Notes under the pieces: generated by a model | What the model was told of the DNA's origin: nothing | What the model saw: the letters and a program-made list of their open reading frames with translations, nothing else | The model's database searches: none | In this document: piece by piece, positions 9,062 through 19,191 of the stretch | How positions within the stretch are numbered: the first letter of the stretch is position 1 | How the letters are laid out: every line of letters starts with the position of its first letter | Program-made: the position numbers and the translations under genes | Source: Synechococcus sp. CC9902 | Lineage (GTDB): Bacteria > Cyanobacteriota > Cyanobacteriia > PCC-6307 > Cyanobiaceae | DNA length: 64,000 nucleotides | Reading direction: 5' to 3' | Assembly (NCBI RefSeq): GCF_000012505.1 | Contig: NC_007513.1 | Location: forward strand, 1,612,001-1,676,000

Positions 9062-10085
9062 TGATGCCCACTTGGAGCGTGGGGACTATGGCCAAGCCCT
9101 AGAGCTGCTCACCCCCCTGGCTGACATGCACCCGATCTCAACACCAGAGGGGTCACAGGTGCGTTTCCTAATGATCACCTCCTGGATGGGTCAAGGCCAA
9201 GATGAACAGGCCTTGACCATGGCCCGCGCTTTGAGCCGAAGCGGGGATGTGGACAAGCGTCAACAGGGCAAACAGCTGGTCGCCATTCTCGATGCCCCCA
9301 GCCTCGAGCGTCCCGACAGCTGGACCATGCGACTGCCTGCGATTGAGGTCACCGCAACAGGTGGATCTTCTCCAGCCGTCAGTAGCCAACGCCGCTCCAG
9401 AAAACCCAAACCTCCACCGCCACCACCAACCGGTCCCACACGGGCTCCAGCCGTTGGATTTGCCGTTGTCGTCATCGCCGTGCTGGCCGGCCTCACCCTT
9501 TTACTGAGCGGATGCGTTCGGATTGATGCCGATGTGGAACTCACCGGGCCAGACCGCATGGAACTCATTTGGCAGGTGCAGAGCATCAACGACCAGCCGA
9601 TGCCGTGGCAGACAAAATTTGAACAAAATTTGAAACGCGAGTTACCTCGACTCCATATCGAGCATCCAAGTCCCGGCCGTCAACGCATCACCCCTGGAGT
9701 TCAATCGTCACGCGACTTGAACCTGCTGTTGCAAACCATGGTGACCCTGGCTGGACGGAGCGCTGGGGTTGAGCCGCTACCGCCGCCGGAGTTCAACCTC
9801 GTGGAACGCAATTGGCTGGTCGGAGTCGAACAACACCTTCGCCTCAATCTCGATCTCCGTCATCTCCCCGACATCCCAGGGCTAGAGGTCAATCTGCGGC
9901 TCGACCATGGCCAGCTTCAGCACACCATCCACAGCGGTGAGCAAGTCGAGCTCGAACAATCCAGCTGGCGGTGGAGCCCCCTTGGTCTCGGCAGCTTGTT
10001 GATTCTGGTGTTGATGGGCTGCAGCCTTCTCTTGCAAGGTGTTCGCCGCAAGTTGGGTTTCGGATTTCCCGAACTTCCCGCCTAA
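9024..10085 (+). CDS. DUF3153-like membrane protein with N-terminal helical extension
   Basis: A 353-residue protein from a GTG start. Residues 8-95 form paired helices like a tetratricopeptide fragment (HLERGDYGQALELLTPL). A Pro/Arg-rich linker holds seven prolines in a row at about 130-135. A transmembrane helix at about 144-163 ends in LLSGC, which resembles a lipobox (Cys 164). The rest is an extracytoplasmic domain (VRIDADVELTGPDRMELIWQ) and a C-terminal anchor at about 325-342. The later part matches my memory of DUF3153 proteins, normally lipoproteins starting at the signal. It ends one base before convergent priA. Confidence 0.78.
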   Translation: MTSERPPLNLRAIDAHLERGDYGQALELLTPLADMHPISTPEGSQVRFLMITSWMGQGQDEQALTMARALSRSGDVDKRQQGKQLVAILDAPSLERPDSWTMRLPAIEVTATGGSSPAVSSQRRSRKPKPPPPPPTGPTRAPAVGFAVVVIAVLAGLTLLLSGCVRIDADVELTGPDRMELIWQVQSINDQPMPWQTKFEQNLKRELPRLHIEHPSPGRQRITPGVQSSRDLNLLLQTMVTLAGRSAGVEPLPPPEFNLVERNWLVGVEQHLRLNLDLRHLPDIPGLEVNLRLDHGQLQHTIHSGEQVELEQSSWRWSPLGLGSLLILVLMGCSLLLQGVRRKLGFGFPELPA

Positions 10086-12353
10086 TCAAAGCTGCTGTGG
10101 ATCCGGGTCGACAGAGAGTGCAACGCCGCGGGGCAATGCCTCCCAAAGAGCCTGACCCGGCGGGAGAGGTAGGGCAGAGCCCACCGGACCATGCAAAAGA
10201 AGTTGCCAACGGCTTCGACCAGCGACTCGCGCGACCGGTGCAGGCGCAGGCCCCAACAACCACCAATTTTGCTTTTGACAGAGGGGCTTCAGCCGTTCCG
10301 CAAGAACCGATGCAGCTGTGGCTGTCGCACTGGCTGATTCTCCAGACAAGCGCAACAGACAAGCGCGACTAAAGGGGACCAGGCCCGCCTCGCGGCGCAG
10401 CTCAATCTCTTGAGCCAAAAACAGTTCATATCGGCCATCCACCAGGTGTTGAATCACCGGATGCTCCGGGGAGTAGGTCTGCACCAACACCTGCCCTGGC
10501 TTCTCCCCTCGGCCGGCACGGCCTGCTAACTGAAGAAGCAGTTGAAGGGCCTGTTCTCCAGCACGAAGATCGGGACGATGCAGCAGTCCATCGGCAGCCA
10601 AAACGGCCGCCAAGGTGACCCGAGGCAAGTCCATACCCTTGGCGAGCATCTGCGTTCCAATCAGCACATCCGCCTCGCCAGACGCAAAACGATCCAACAA
10701 GCGGCGATGTCCATCGCGCCCACCGGTGGAATCACGATCGAACCTCAGTAATCGCAGGCCTTCAAGCTCTTCAGCAAGGAGCTCCAACACCCGCTGCGTC
10801 CCAGCACCGAACGGCTTGAATGCTGTTGATCCGCAGTGGCTGCAACGGGTCTCCATCGATTCACGGTGATCACACCAATGGCATCGCAGCCACTGCTTTC
10901 CCCCCTGACCTCGGTGGACCGTTAAGGCCACGTCGCAGTGGGGACACTGAACCACTTCTCCACAACTGCGACAGCCAAGGAACGGGCTGTAGCCCCGTCG
11001 CGGAACGAGCACCACGGCCTGCTCACCCTGCTCAGGAAGCGCCGCCAGACGCTCCATCAAAGGGCGACTCACCAATCGCTTATGACCATCGGCCAGTTCA
11101 TGGCGCATATCGACCACATGCACCGGGGGTAGATCCTGCTTTGAAATTCGTTCCTTGAGTCGCGCGAGGCGTAAGGGCCCGCCGGGCTGACAGCTCAACC
11201 AACTCTCGACAGAAGGGGTTGCACTCCCCAACACCAACCGTGCGCCATGCCGAACAACCCGGTCCATGGCCAAGTCACGGGCGTGATAACAGGGCATCGG
11301 TGATTCCTGCTTGTAGGAACTGTCGTGCTCTTCATCGAGGACCACGAGCCCGAGGGGGGCTAGTGGCATGAAGATGGCAGAACGGGTCCCCACCACGACG
11401 AGGGGTTGATCCGGATCCAGACAACGGCGCCACCCGCGCACCTTTTCACTGTCACGACATCCGCTGTGATATTCCACAACCCTGGACCCAAACCGACGGC
11501 GGCAACGGTCGACCAATTGGGGGATGAGGCCAATCTCGGGGGTGAGCAGCAATACGTGCCTGCCCTTGGCCAGTTCATCGGCAGCCAGCTGCAGATAGAC
11601 CTCGGTTTTGCCTGAGCCCGTTACACCCCAAAGCAATAAGCCAGCCCCCTTTGGCAAAGCCTGATAAACCTCAATCGCGTCTGCCTGCTCCGGCTTGAGG
11701 GATTGCGGCAGCTCCAGCGGATCCGAGCTTCGCGCTACTTCACCATTCCAACGTCGCTGCGTCCGCTCAACCCGACCGTTCCGCTCGAGAGGGCGGAGCA
11801 ACCCAGCCCCGAATCCAGCAGCTTCAAGATCTTTCTGCCAAGCACCTCCACCACCCTCAGACAACCAATCCAAAAGCTCTTGCTGCCGGGGCGTGGGCTG
11901 ATGTTCAACATCGGTCGACTCAAGACACTGCACCCACCACAACTGTCGAGCCCCTGCGAGTCCAACACTGCGCGCTTGCCCTAGCCACCCAGACGGGAGA
12001 GCCGCTTTCAGCATGCGAAAGGAACTGAGATGACACCGCAACGCCACCTGCTCCAGCCAGCGACTCCAAGAGGGGTCAACCGCAGCCTTTTGAAGCAAGG
12101 CTTCCACGGGCTGCAAACCCTCGATGGAAGAGGAGTCCAACGCACGCTCGGAGACGACCAATCCATTCATCGACCGCCCACGCAGGCGGACGCGAACAAG
12201 ATCACCGGATTGAAGCCCTAGCTCTGTGCTCGCGAGATAGCTAAACGAACGCCCTTCTCGACCAGCCTCCAACCAAACGTCAACCAGCCTCTGGGGTTGC
12301 AAAGGCAACTTGCAAACTTCGAAAGACTTCATTAAAATATTGAGGTTGGCCAT
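10086..12353 (-). CDS. priA: Primosomal replication protein N' (PriA helicase)
   Basis: 3'-5' DNA helicase that restarts stalled forks. Helicase motifs are GVTGSGKTEVYLQL (Walker A), LDEEHDSSYKQE (DEEH box) and GTQMLAKGMDLPRVTL, with the late arginine motif AGRAGRGEKPGQ. A zinc-binding insertion with eight cysteines in CxxC pairs (CRSCGEVVQCPHC, CHWC, CSHCGS) lies around residues 455-510. About 755 residues. Start chosen at ATG 12353; a TTG at 12362 and an ATG at 12332 are alternatives. The gene abuts the convergent DUF3153 gene. Confidence 0.95.
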   Translation of the reverse strand: MANLNILMKSFEVCKLPLQPQRLVDVWLEAGREGRSFSYLASTELGLQSGDLVRVRLRGRSMNGLVVSERALDSSSIEGLQPVEALLQKAAVDPSWSRWLEQVALRCHLSSFRMLKAALPSGWLGQARSVGLAGARQLWWVQCLESTDVEHQPTPRQQELLDWLSEGGGGAWQKDLEAAGFGAGLLRPLERNGRVERTQRRWNGEVARSSDPLELPQSLKPEQADAIEVYQALPKGAGLLLWGVTGSGKTEVYLQLAADELAKGRHVLLLTPEIGLIPQLVDRCRRRFGSRVVEYHSGCRDSEKVRGWRRCLDPDQPLVVVGTRSAIFMPLAPLGLVVLDEEHDSSYKQESPMPCYHARDLAMDRVVRHGARLVLGSATPSVESWLSCQPGGPLRLARLKERISKQDLPPVHVVDMRHELADGHKRLVSRPLMERLAALPEQGEQAVVLVPRRGYSPFLGCRSCGEVVQCPHCDVALTVHRGQGGKQWLRCHWCDHRESMETRCSHCGSTAFKPFGAGTQRVLELLAEELEGLRLLRFDRDSTGGRDGHRRLLDRFASGEADVLIGTQMLAKGMDLPRVTLAAVLAADGLLHRPDLRAGEQALQLLLQLAGRAGRGEKPGQVLVQTYSPEHPVIQHLVDGRYELFLAQEIELRREAGLVPFSRACLLRLSGESASATATAASVLAERLKPLCQKQNWWLLGPAPAPVARVAGRSRWQLLLHGPVGSALPLPPGQALWEALPRGVALSVDPDPQQL

Positions 12354-12530
12354 GGAAGCCAACGCTGCGCTCGATCCAGCGGGAAGACATGAAGTCTTGG
12401 AATTAGAGCATCGCTCTAAACCTCAAGACCAGTCTGAGACCACCCCGGACAGCTCAGCACAAATGTGTGTACCACTCGCTTGGCGATCACACCAAACACC
12501 ATCTCATTTACTCCCGTTAATCCTCCAAAT

Positions 12531-12599
12531 AATCGGAGCGTTGACGGTCTTCCGATTGGCTTACCCCCCACTTTCGTAGAAGACCGCTACCAAAGCGGT
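12531..12599. promoter_or_regulatory. Two inverted repeats upstream of rpoD
   Basis: In the 292-bp gap between divergent priA and rpoD, AATCGGA (12531-12537) pairs with TCCGATT (12551-12557). A second repeat, ACCGCT (12583-12588), pairs with AGCGGT (12594-12599) over a 5-nt loop. The second hairpin ends 46 bp before the rpoD ATG and would fall in its leader if transcription starts upstream. They may be operator sites or leader RNA structure; a function is not shown. Nothing else recognisable was found in the gap. Confidence 0.35.
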
Positions 12600-12645
12600 A
12601 TCAAGACACGTCCCTGTCGCTTCCTTACCCGCACTCACTACACCT

Positions 12646-14001
<1,356 letters not shown>

Positions 14002-14090
14002 GTAGAAAGCCAACTGCTCAGTGCGTCTTTAGTCGCTTGTAAAAAGGTGCAAGGGAAATGAGACGCCCATCTCAGATGAAATAGAACGAG

Positions 14091-14115
14091 CCTCAGCGTT
14101 GAGCTGGGGTTTTTC
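14091..14115 (+). terminator. Rho-independent-like terminator of rpoD
   Basis: CCTCAGC (14091-14097) pairs with GCTGGGG (14103-14109; one G-T pair) over a 5-nt loop, followed by five T. It lies 90 bp after the rpoD stop, before a convergent gene. Confidence 0.7.
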
Positions 14116-14158
14116 TTTGATCGGAAATTGATCGCCCCAATAACAGCATCAAAATCAT

Positions 14159-14623
14159 TTAATCCAACGTTTGATTGGCATCCACGCTTTCGGTGAATTC
14201 CTGGAAGGCCCGTTTCAGTCGTTCCACCGGGGTCTCCTCGAGGGGGCACTCCTGATTCGTGGATTCGGCATAGGCCTGAATCAACAAAGGATCCGGGTCC
14301 AACACAGATGCAACCGCCGATTTGAACAACACCACATTGCTTTGGGTGGTGAGACCCAACAGATAGGGATGCAAACTCCAATCAGACTCTTGTGAGGAGC
14401 TTCGCCGAACCAAGCGAGGCCGTATGAGCTGATACGCATGGTCGCCATCCCGGTCGGTGGTGTTCCTGAGACGAGCCATCAACACTTCTCCACTGGAAAG
14501 AAGCAACAAGCGAATGCGCCCTTCAGACATCAGTGGCAACAACGCTTCTTGAGCGGAGCTATCACTCGGTCCCTGACCAAGAACGCCGACTTGGCGCACT
14601 CCGTTCACCACTGGACCTGGCAT
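14159..14623 (-). CDS. Conserved hypothetical protein
   Basis: A 154-residue frame convergent with rpoD. The protein reads as soluble, with a beta-rich middle (GRIRLLLLSSGEVLMARLRN, SDWSLHPYLLGLTTQSNVVLF) and an acidic helical tail (PVERLKRAFQEFTESVD). No enzyme motif or membrane span is visible and I do not recognise a family. An internal ATG at about 14530 (MSEGRIRLLL) could be the true start. The upstream region contains a 13-bp palindrome shared with divergent hemC. Confidence 0.65.
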   Translation of the reverse strand: MPGPVVNGVRQVGVLGQGPSDSSAQEALLPLMSEGRIRLLLLSSGEVLMARLRNTTDRDGDHAYQLIRPRLVRRSSSQESDWSLHPYLLGLTTQSNVVLFKSAVASVLDPDPLLIQAYAESTNQECPLEETPVERLKRAFQEFTESVDANQTLD

Positions 14624-14658
14624 CGCACAGCCGAATACTTTGCAAATGTTAAGCGTTG

Positions 14659-14671
14659 TTCACAATGTGAA
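14659..14671. promoter_or_regulatory. 13-bp perfect palindrome in the hemC divergent promoter region
   Basis: TTCACA-A-TGTGAA is an exact inverted repeat in the 121-bp gap between hemC and the divergent hypothetical gene. Its position about 75 bp before the hemC ATG would suit a regulator binding site. No matching regulator is identified. Confidence 0.4.
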
Positions 14672-14744
14672 TCACGCATTCCCTTCACAAAGGCTATTTC
14701 GAAGCGCTCGACTGCGTAGTCTTGGCGGCTGACTCGCCGAATTC

Positions 14745-15698
14745 ATGGCCCTCACCGAACTGCGCATCGCTTCACGACGCAGCCAGCTGGCCATGGTGCA
14801 AACCAACTGGGTCAAAGCGGAACTGGAAAAGGCTCACCCAGGCCTGACGATCACGGTGGAAGCGATGGCCACCCAGGGCGACAAGATTCTCGACGTTGCC
14901 CTGGCCAAAATTGGCGACAAAGGGCTGTTCACGAAGGAACTCGAGGCCCAAATGCTTGTTGGGCGTGCGGATATCGCTGTTCATTCCTTAAAAGACCTAC
15001 CGACCAATCTCCCTGAGGGGCTAATGCTCGGTTGCATCACCGAACGGGAAGATCCCGCCGATGCCCTGGTGCTGCACGCCAAAAACAAACATCTCAATCT
15101 TGCGACACTCCCCGAAGGAGCTGTGGTGGGCACCAGCTCACTCCGGCGCCTTGCCCAGTTGAGGCATCACTATCCCCACCTGGAGTTCAAGGACGTCCGC
15201 GGCAACGTGATTACCCGTCTGGAGAAACTCGACAGCGGTGCGTATGACTGCCTAATCCTTGCCGCGGCTGGCCTGGGTCGACTCGGCTTTGCAGATCGCA
15301 TCGACCAATCCATTCCTGGGGATATTTCTCTCCATGCCGTGGGACAAGGCGCCCTGGGGATCGAATGCGTTGAAAACCAGCCAGACGTGATGGAGATCAT
15401 CAAAGTGCTCGAGCATGGGCCCACGTCCCAGCGCTGCCTCGCCGAACGCGCCTTCCTCCGTGAACTGGAAGGAGGCTGTCAGGTGCCCATTGGTGTGAAC
15501 ACACGCTTCGAGGGCGACCAATTAATCCTCACAGGCATGGTGGCCAGCCTCGACGGGAAGCGCTTGATCCGAGAGCAGGCATCAGGCCCCTCCACCGACC
15601 CCGAATCGATTGGTCTTGAGCTGGCGGCAACGCTAAAGGGGCTTGGAGCTGGCGAGATTCTCAAGGAGATCTTCGACGCCGTCCGCCCCGAGGCCTAA
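14745..15698 (+). CDS. hemC: Porphobilinogen deaminase (hydroxymethylbilane synthase)
   Basis: Polymerises four porphobilinogen units into hydroxymethylbilane, upstream of chlorophyll, haem and bilins. The 317-residue enzyme starts with [15 protein letters not shown], has KDLPT (83-87), the arginine-rich [12 protein letters not shown] (129-140), and the cofactor-attachment loop [10 protein letters not shown]. Cys 245 is the dipyrromethane anchor. The ATG at 14745 is well placed. A second tetrapyrrole gene, hemL, lies at 32.9 kb. No co-directional neighbour follows within 200 bp. Confidence 0.96.
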   Translation: MALTELRIASRRSQLAMVQTNWVKAELEKAHPGLTITVEAMATQGDKILDVALAKIGDKGLFTKELEAQMLVGRADIAVHSLKDLPTNLPEGLMLGCITEREDPADALVLHAKNKHLNLATLPEGAVVGTSSLRRLAQLRHHYPHLEFKDVRGNVITRLEKLDSGAYDCLILAAAGLGRLGFADRIDQSIPGDISLHAVGQGALGIECVENQPDVMEIIKVLEHGPTSQRCLAERAFLRELEGGCQVPIGVNTRFEGDQLILTGMVASLDGKRLIREQASGPSTDPESIGLELAATLKGLGAGEILKEIFDAVRPEA

Positions 15699-15917
15699 GC
15701 CAACCACAGCCCAACAATGGGCCCAACATTGCCAATAAGTCTGGCGAGTGATGCCCGTTGCGAGCAGGGCAGGCCTGCAATCGTGATGCAATATTGAGAT
15801 TATTTGGATCTAAAAATGGTCAGAAATAGGATTCAATAGACTCAATAAATTGCAACCAGAGCAAACTTTTCAGAAAGCCAATCAATAGAACGACGATTGA
15901 AAAATTGAAAGCCAATT

Positions 15918-16874
15918 ATGTTTCTTTCCCACACCACACCCGACCAAGCCCTCCAGGTGGCGGCATCTGTCGCTGGAGCATGTCGACTAAATGGACGCTG
16001 GTGCTCAGAATTTCAACCGTATTTTTTAAATCTGATCTTCCGAGAACTTCTCGATATCAACATTGATTTCCACAAGATCAATGCCATTGATGTCGACCAA
16101 GCCCAGGCTATTTTCCAAGGAAACATTCAACGTCGTGAACTGATTGAGCTCCTAGTGCTCACGGAAATGATGCTGAGTCCCATCCCGGAGGAGCTCGAAC
16201 GCTCCCTGGAGCATTGGGCGCAGCAGCTCAACGTTCATGATCGAGCGCTAACTCTGGCGAGGGATGTTGCCGGACAAGCTCGGGCTCAGGCCCAAAGCGA
16301 CTTTTATCGACTGTTTTGGATGGGAGAAGAAGACCGTGAGCAACAAGGATTCGAAGAACTGCTCAAGCAACACGGACCCCAGGCATGGACATTCACGGTG
16401 GAAGAAAATCCCGACTTAGCAACACAGTGGCGATCACTCGCCCAACTGCCAGAGGGCACGCTCGGTGCAGCAGTTTGGGCCCACTATCAAAACCATGGCT
16501 TCCAGACCCCTGGAGAATTGGGAGGAGCGAATGCTGCACTGGCCCATCACGATTGGCTGCATGTGCTGGGGAACTACGACGTCACGGTGATTGGAGAAGT
16601 GGAGAACGCCGCCTTCGGCGCCGCAAGCAGCAACAAACCTGGTGCCACCCTTTGGTTCCTTGGCGTGATGGCGATGTACGAAGGTGGGCTGTTCGACAGT
16701 GTTGTGGCGGGTAGCCATCCACATCAAATCTCCGCACCCGGTATGGCCGAACGGGTCGCCCATGCCTTACGCCGCGGCCGCCAATGCCAGCAAGACCTCC
16801 TTGCCATCGATTACTTCACCGTGGCGGATCAACCTCTCATCAAGCTTCAACAAAACTGGGGTATCAAAGACTGA
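15918..16874 (+). CDS. TerB-like / Coq4-like two-part protein
   Basis: A 318-residue protein. Residues about 8-125 are all-helical and resemble a TerB-type domain (VAASVAGACRLNGRW, RRELIELLVLTEMMLSPIPEEL). Residues about 180-310 resemble Coq4: H211-D212-x2-H215 is followed by exactly eleven residues and E227, the spacing I recall for the Coq4 metal site. The sequence after it (VENAAFGAASS) also fits. Coq4 acts in quinone synthesis; cyanobacteria make plastoquinone, so the substrate here is unknown. Preceded by a 219-bp AT-rich gap and convergent with the transpeptidase gene, 11 bp apart. Confidence 0.7.
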   Translation: MFLSHTTPDQALQVAASVAGACRLNGRWCSEFQPYFLNLIFRELLDINIDFHKINAIDVDQAQAIFQGNIQRRELIELLVLTEMMLSPIPEELERSLEHWAQQLNVHDRALTLARDVAGQARAQAQSDFYRLFWMGEEDREQQGFEELLKQHGPQAWTFTVEENPDLATQWRSLAQLPEGTLGAAVWAHYQNHGFQTPGELGGANAALAHHDWLHVLGNYDVTVIGEVENAAFGAASSNKPGATLWFLGVMAMYEGGLFDSVVAGSHPHQISAPGMAERVAHALRRGRQCQQDLLAIDYFTVADQPLIKLQQNWGIKD

Positions 16875-16885
16875 AGAAACCGATC

Positions 16886-17386
16886 TCAGCCTCGGATTTC
16901 CAAGGTTGTCCCCACGTCAACGAGGTCAAACAATTGGCGAACGTGAACATTCAGCATGCGAACGCAACCCAAACTGACGGCAGCACGGGTCTTCACCCAA
17001 TGGGGCCAGGGAGTTCCATGGATTCCGAATTCACCGCGACCGTTGCGATGGAAGGCCAAATAACGATCACCGATCGGACTTGTTGGACCGCTCAGTTCCT
17101 TGCGCTGTCCAGACTTTTTTGAAACGTAAATGGGGTCAATTTTTTTCGTGAGAATCGAGAACTCCCCCTGAGGCGTTGGGGTCTTGGGGTCACCAATCGC
17201 CACCGGCCAGGAGCCACGCATCCGACCATCCAGCACCACGCTGATTTCACGGCGCTGCAGATCCAAAAGAATGCGCGATGGCAACGAGGTATTCAAGGCC
17301 AGTTCCTCCGCCCTGACCGGGACTGCCATCGCAAGTGCAGCAGCCATGACGGGAAACACACACGACGCAAGCCGCATAAGACGCAT
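16886..17386 (-). CDS. L,D-transpeptidase (YkuD-family) precursor
   Basis: Secreted peptidoglycan cross-linking enzyme of about 166 residues. A signal peptide covers residues 1-26 from ATG 17386 (hydrophobic VFPVMAAALAMAVPVRA). The YkuD domain begins at ILLDLQRREISVVLDG and includes TPTPQGEFSI and FGIHGTPWPH. The catalytic stretch is SLGCVRM, where the usual SHGC histidine is Leu, a variant seen in some members; the nucleophile Cys is kept. Upstream TTG 17404 is a weaker start. Confidence 0.9.
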   Translation of the reverse strand: MRLMRLASCVFPVMAAALAMAVPVRAEELALNTSLPSRILLDLQRREISVVLDGRMRGSWPVAIGDPKTPTPQGEFSILTKKIDPIYVSKKSGQRKELSGPTSPIGDRYLAFHRNGRGEFGIHGTPWPHWVKTRAAVSLGCVRMLNVHVRQLFDLVDVGTTLEIRG

Positions 17387-17549
17387 AAGTCCTGCTGGTC
17401 TCAAATGTATTCACGGCGCATCAAAGAAGCCTCAAAATGAGGTCTGGCAAACAAACTCTTCAGAATCTCTTTGTCTCGCAGATGAGACACAAGAGCCGGG
17501 TTTCAACGCTGTTTGAGCTGGCGGTACCCTGCCCACACGCTGTAGAGCC

Positions 17550-18428
17550 GTGTTGTCCAGTACGACGATCGCCACGAAAAAGCCATCCTTGCTATGCGGT
17601 GAAGCCTTAGCCCAAGCCGTTGCCAGCATCAGCTTTCCGTTTTCTGAGGTTGTACGCAGCCGGCGCAGCTTTATCGCCGCAGCCTGGGCCCTGCGTCGCC
17701 ACGGGATCATCTGCCTGCGCGGTGCCGCTTCAAATCAAGACTTGACGTCGATCCGAGATGAGATTGACAACTTATTAGGGAACATTGAAGCAAACGACCT
17801 ATCCAACCTCCAGGACATTGCATACCTCAATCTTCCTAACAATCGCGTTTTAAAGGGATACAACAACTTCCGAGATGCGGACCGTCCTGTCATTAATTAC
17901 CGTGTGAAACGACCGGACGGACGGACGGGAAGTGATGCAGGAATGATCGACATATTTCACCCTGAACGACTTTCAATTAACTTAGAAAAGAAGATCCAAA
18001 ATTGCTTGCACGAAAGATTAATTCAGAGACTATTACTAGTTAGTAGTCTAAACCAAATGAGGGTAAAGTGCCGTAATTTATACTTAAATCAAGGGGTCCA
18101 AGACACACGGAGCTATCACTGCGATGGCCGCTCCTTGAAATTCAAATCATTCGTTTACATCAGCGATGTCAATGAACTTGATGATGGTCCCTATTGCTAT
18201 GTGAAAGGGTCCCATCGCCGACGACGCATGTGGTGGCGCAGTGCAACCTTTAACAAAAAAAATAAACTCGGTCCCTTTGAATTCAGCCAACTTGAAGGTG
18301 CCGAAGCGATCTCTCTTTTCGCGAAAGCTGGCGACATGGTTCTCTCCTCTCAAAAAGGAGCCCATTGCGGCCATCCCCAGCATCCGGAAGCAAAACGCAC
18401 AGTTTTGGTGAATATGTATCAGCGTTAA
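17550..18428 (+). CDS. Phytanoyl-CoA dioxygenase (PhyH)-family protein
   Basis: Likely Fe(II)/2-oxoglutarate-dependent oxygenase, 292 residues from GTG 17550 (start uncertain; an internal start is possible). The metal triad is visible as H190-C-D192 (SYHCDGRSLKF) with a distal His at 272 or 275 (KGAHCGHPQHP), and the oxoglutarate-binding Arg is R283 (AKRTVLVNMYQR). The jelly-roll strand DDGPYCYVKGSHRRR fits. The substrate is unknown. The middle of the gene (about 17.8-18.1 kb) is visibly richer in A/T than its neighbours, which could point to acquisition. Convergent with ppa. Confidence 0.8.
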   Translation: MLSSTTIATKKPSLLCGEALAQAVASISFPFSEVVRSRRSFIAAAWALRRHGIICLRGAASNQDLTSIRDEIDNLLGNIEANDLSNLQDIAYLNLPNNRVLKGYNNFRDADRPVINYRVKRPDGRTGSDAGMIDIFHPERLSINLEKKIQNCLHERLIQRLLLVSSLNQMRVKCRNLYLNQGVQDTRSYHCDGRSLKFKSFVYISDVNELDDGPYCYVKGSHRRRRMWWRSATFNKKNKLGPFEFSQLEGAEAISLFAKAGDMVLSSQKGAHCGHPQHPEAKRTVLVNMYQR

Positions 18429-18437
18429 ACAATAAAA

Positions 18438-18463
18438 AAAGGCGAGGTAACCCTCGCCTTTGA
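18438..18463 (-). terminator. Terminator between PhyH gene and ppa
   Basis: A 10-bp perfect stem, AAAGGCGAGG (18438-18447) with CCTCGCCTTT (18452-18461), and a TAAC loop. Read on the minus strand it is followed by seven T, so it ends ppa strongly; it may also serve the convergent PhyH gene. Confidence 0.85.
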
Positions 18464-18481
18464 ATGAATAGCCTGAAAACG

Positions 18482-19069
18482 TTAGTCGACGAGCTTGGGG
18501 TCGATTTCAGCCATATAACGAGCCTCACAACTCTTGATAATTTCCACGGCCTTTTCAGTACCAAAGAAACCATTCACAGTGCAAGTACCAGGCTTTTTGA
18601 GATCCTTGTAGTGCTCCCAGTAATAGGTGGTTTCTTTTTTCCAATGAGCGCCTAGATCTTCAAAGCTCTTGATGTGATCCATACGCTTGTCATCCGCCAA
18701 AACAGCGATCACCTTGTCGTCAACCTCACCACCATCGTCGAACGTCATCACACCAATGATGCGAGCCTCCACGATTGATCCTGGGACGAGCGGCTCAGTC
18801 ACATTGACAATCTCGATGTCAAGGGGATCACCATCTTCATCCCATGTACGGGGGATGCATCCGTAGGCAAACGGGTACGAGAGGGAGGAATAGCCGACAC
18901 GATCTAGCTTGAGGTGGCCAGTTTCAGTGATCAGCTCGTACTTATTAATCGTGTTGGAGTTCAGCTCCACGATCGTGTTGAGGCGAAGCTCGGCTTCATC
19001 AGCGAATGCGGGCAGCACATGCAACAGATTGGGCATGCTGCGGCTCGGAGCCTGGTCGAGGTTGGCCAT
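18482..19069 (-). CDS. ppa: Inorganic pyrophosphatase
   Basis: Hydrolyses pyrophosphate and so drives biosynthetic reactions. Family I soluble enzyme of 195 residues from ATG 19069; a TTG nine bases upstream is less likely. Active-site signature DEDGDPLDIEIV (near 80-91) carries three metal-binding Asp; KYEL, LSYPFAYGCIPRT and DDKVIAV also match. The C-terminal part (HIKSFEDLGAHWKKETTYYWEHYKDL) is typical. A strong terminator follows. Confidence 0.96.
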   Translation of the reverse strand: MANLDQAPSRSMPNLLHVLPAFADEAELRLNTIVELNSNTINKYELITETGHLKLDRVGYSSLSYPFAYGCIPRTWDEDGDPLDIEIVNVTEPLVPGSIVEARIIGVMTFDDGGEVDDKVIAVLADDKRMDHIKSFEDLGAHWKKETTYYWEHYKDLKKPGTCTVNGFFGTEKAVEIIKSCEARYMAEIDPKLVD

Positions 19070-19191
19070 GCAAGGCAAAGAACAGCGCCCGGGATCCTAC
19101 GGGGCAACATCGAATCATCCCAAATTTCCAGCAAAATAAACGATTAAGTGCTGATATTTTCACGATATTGACACAGACTTGCCCTCAGCAA

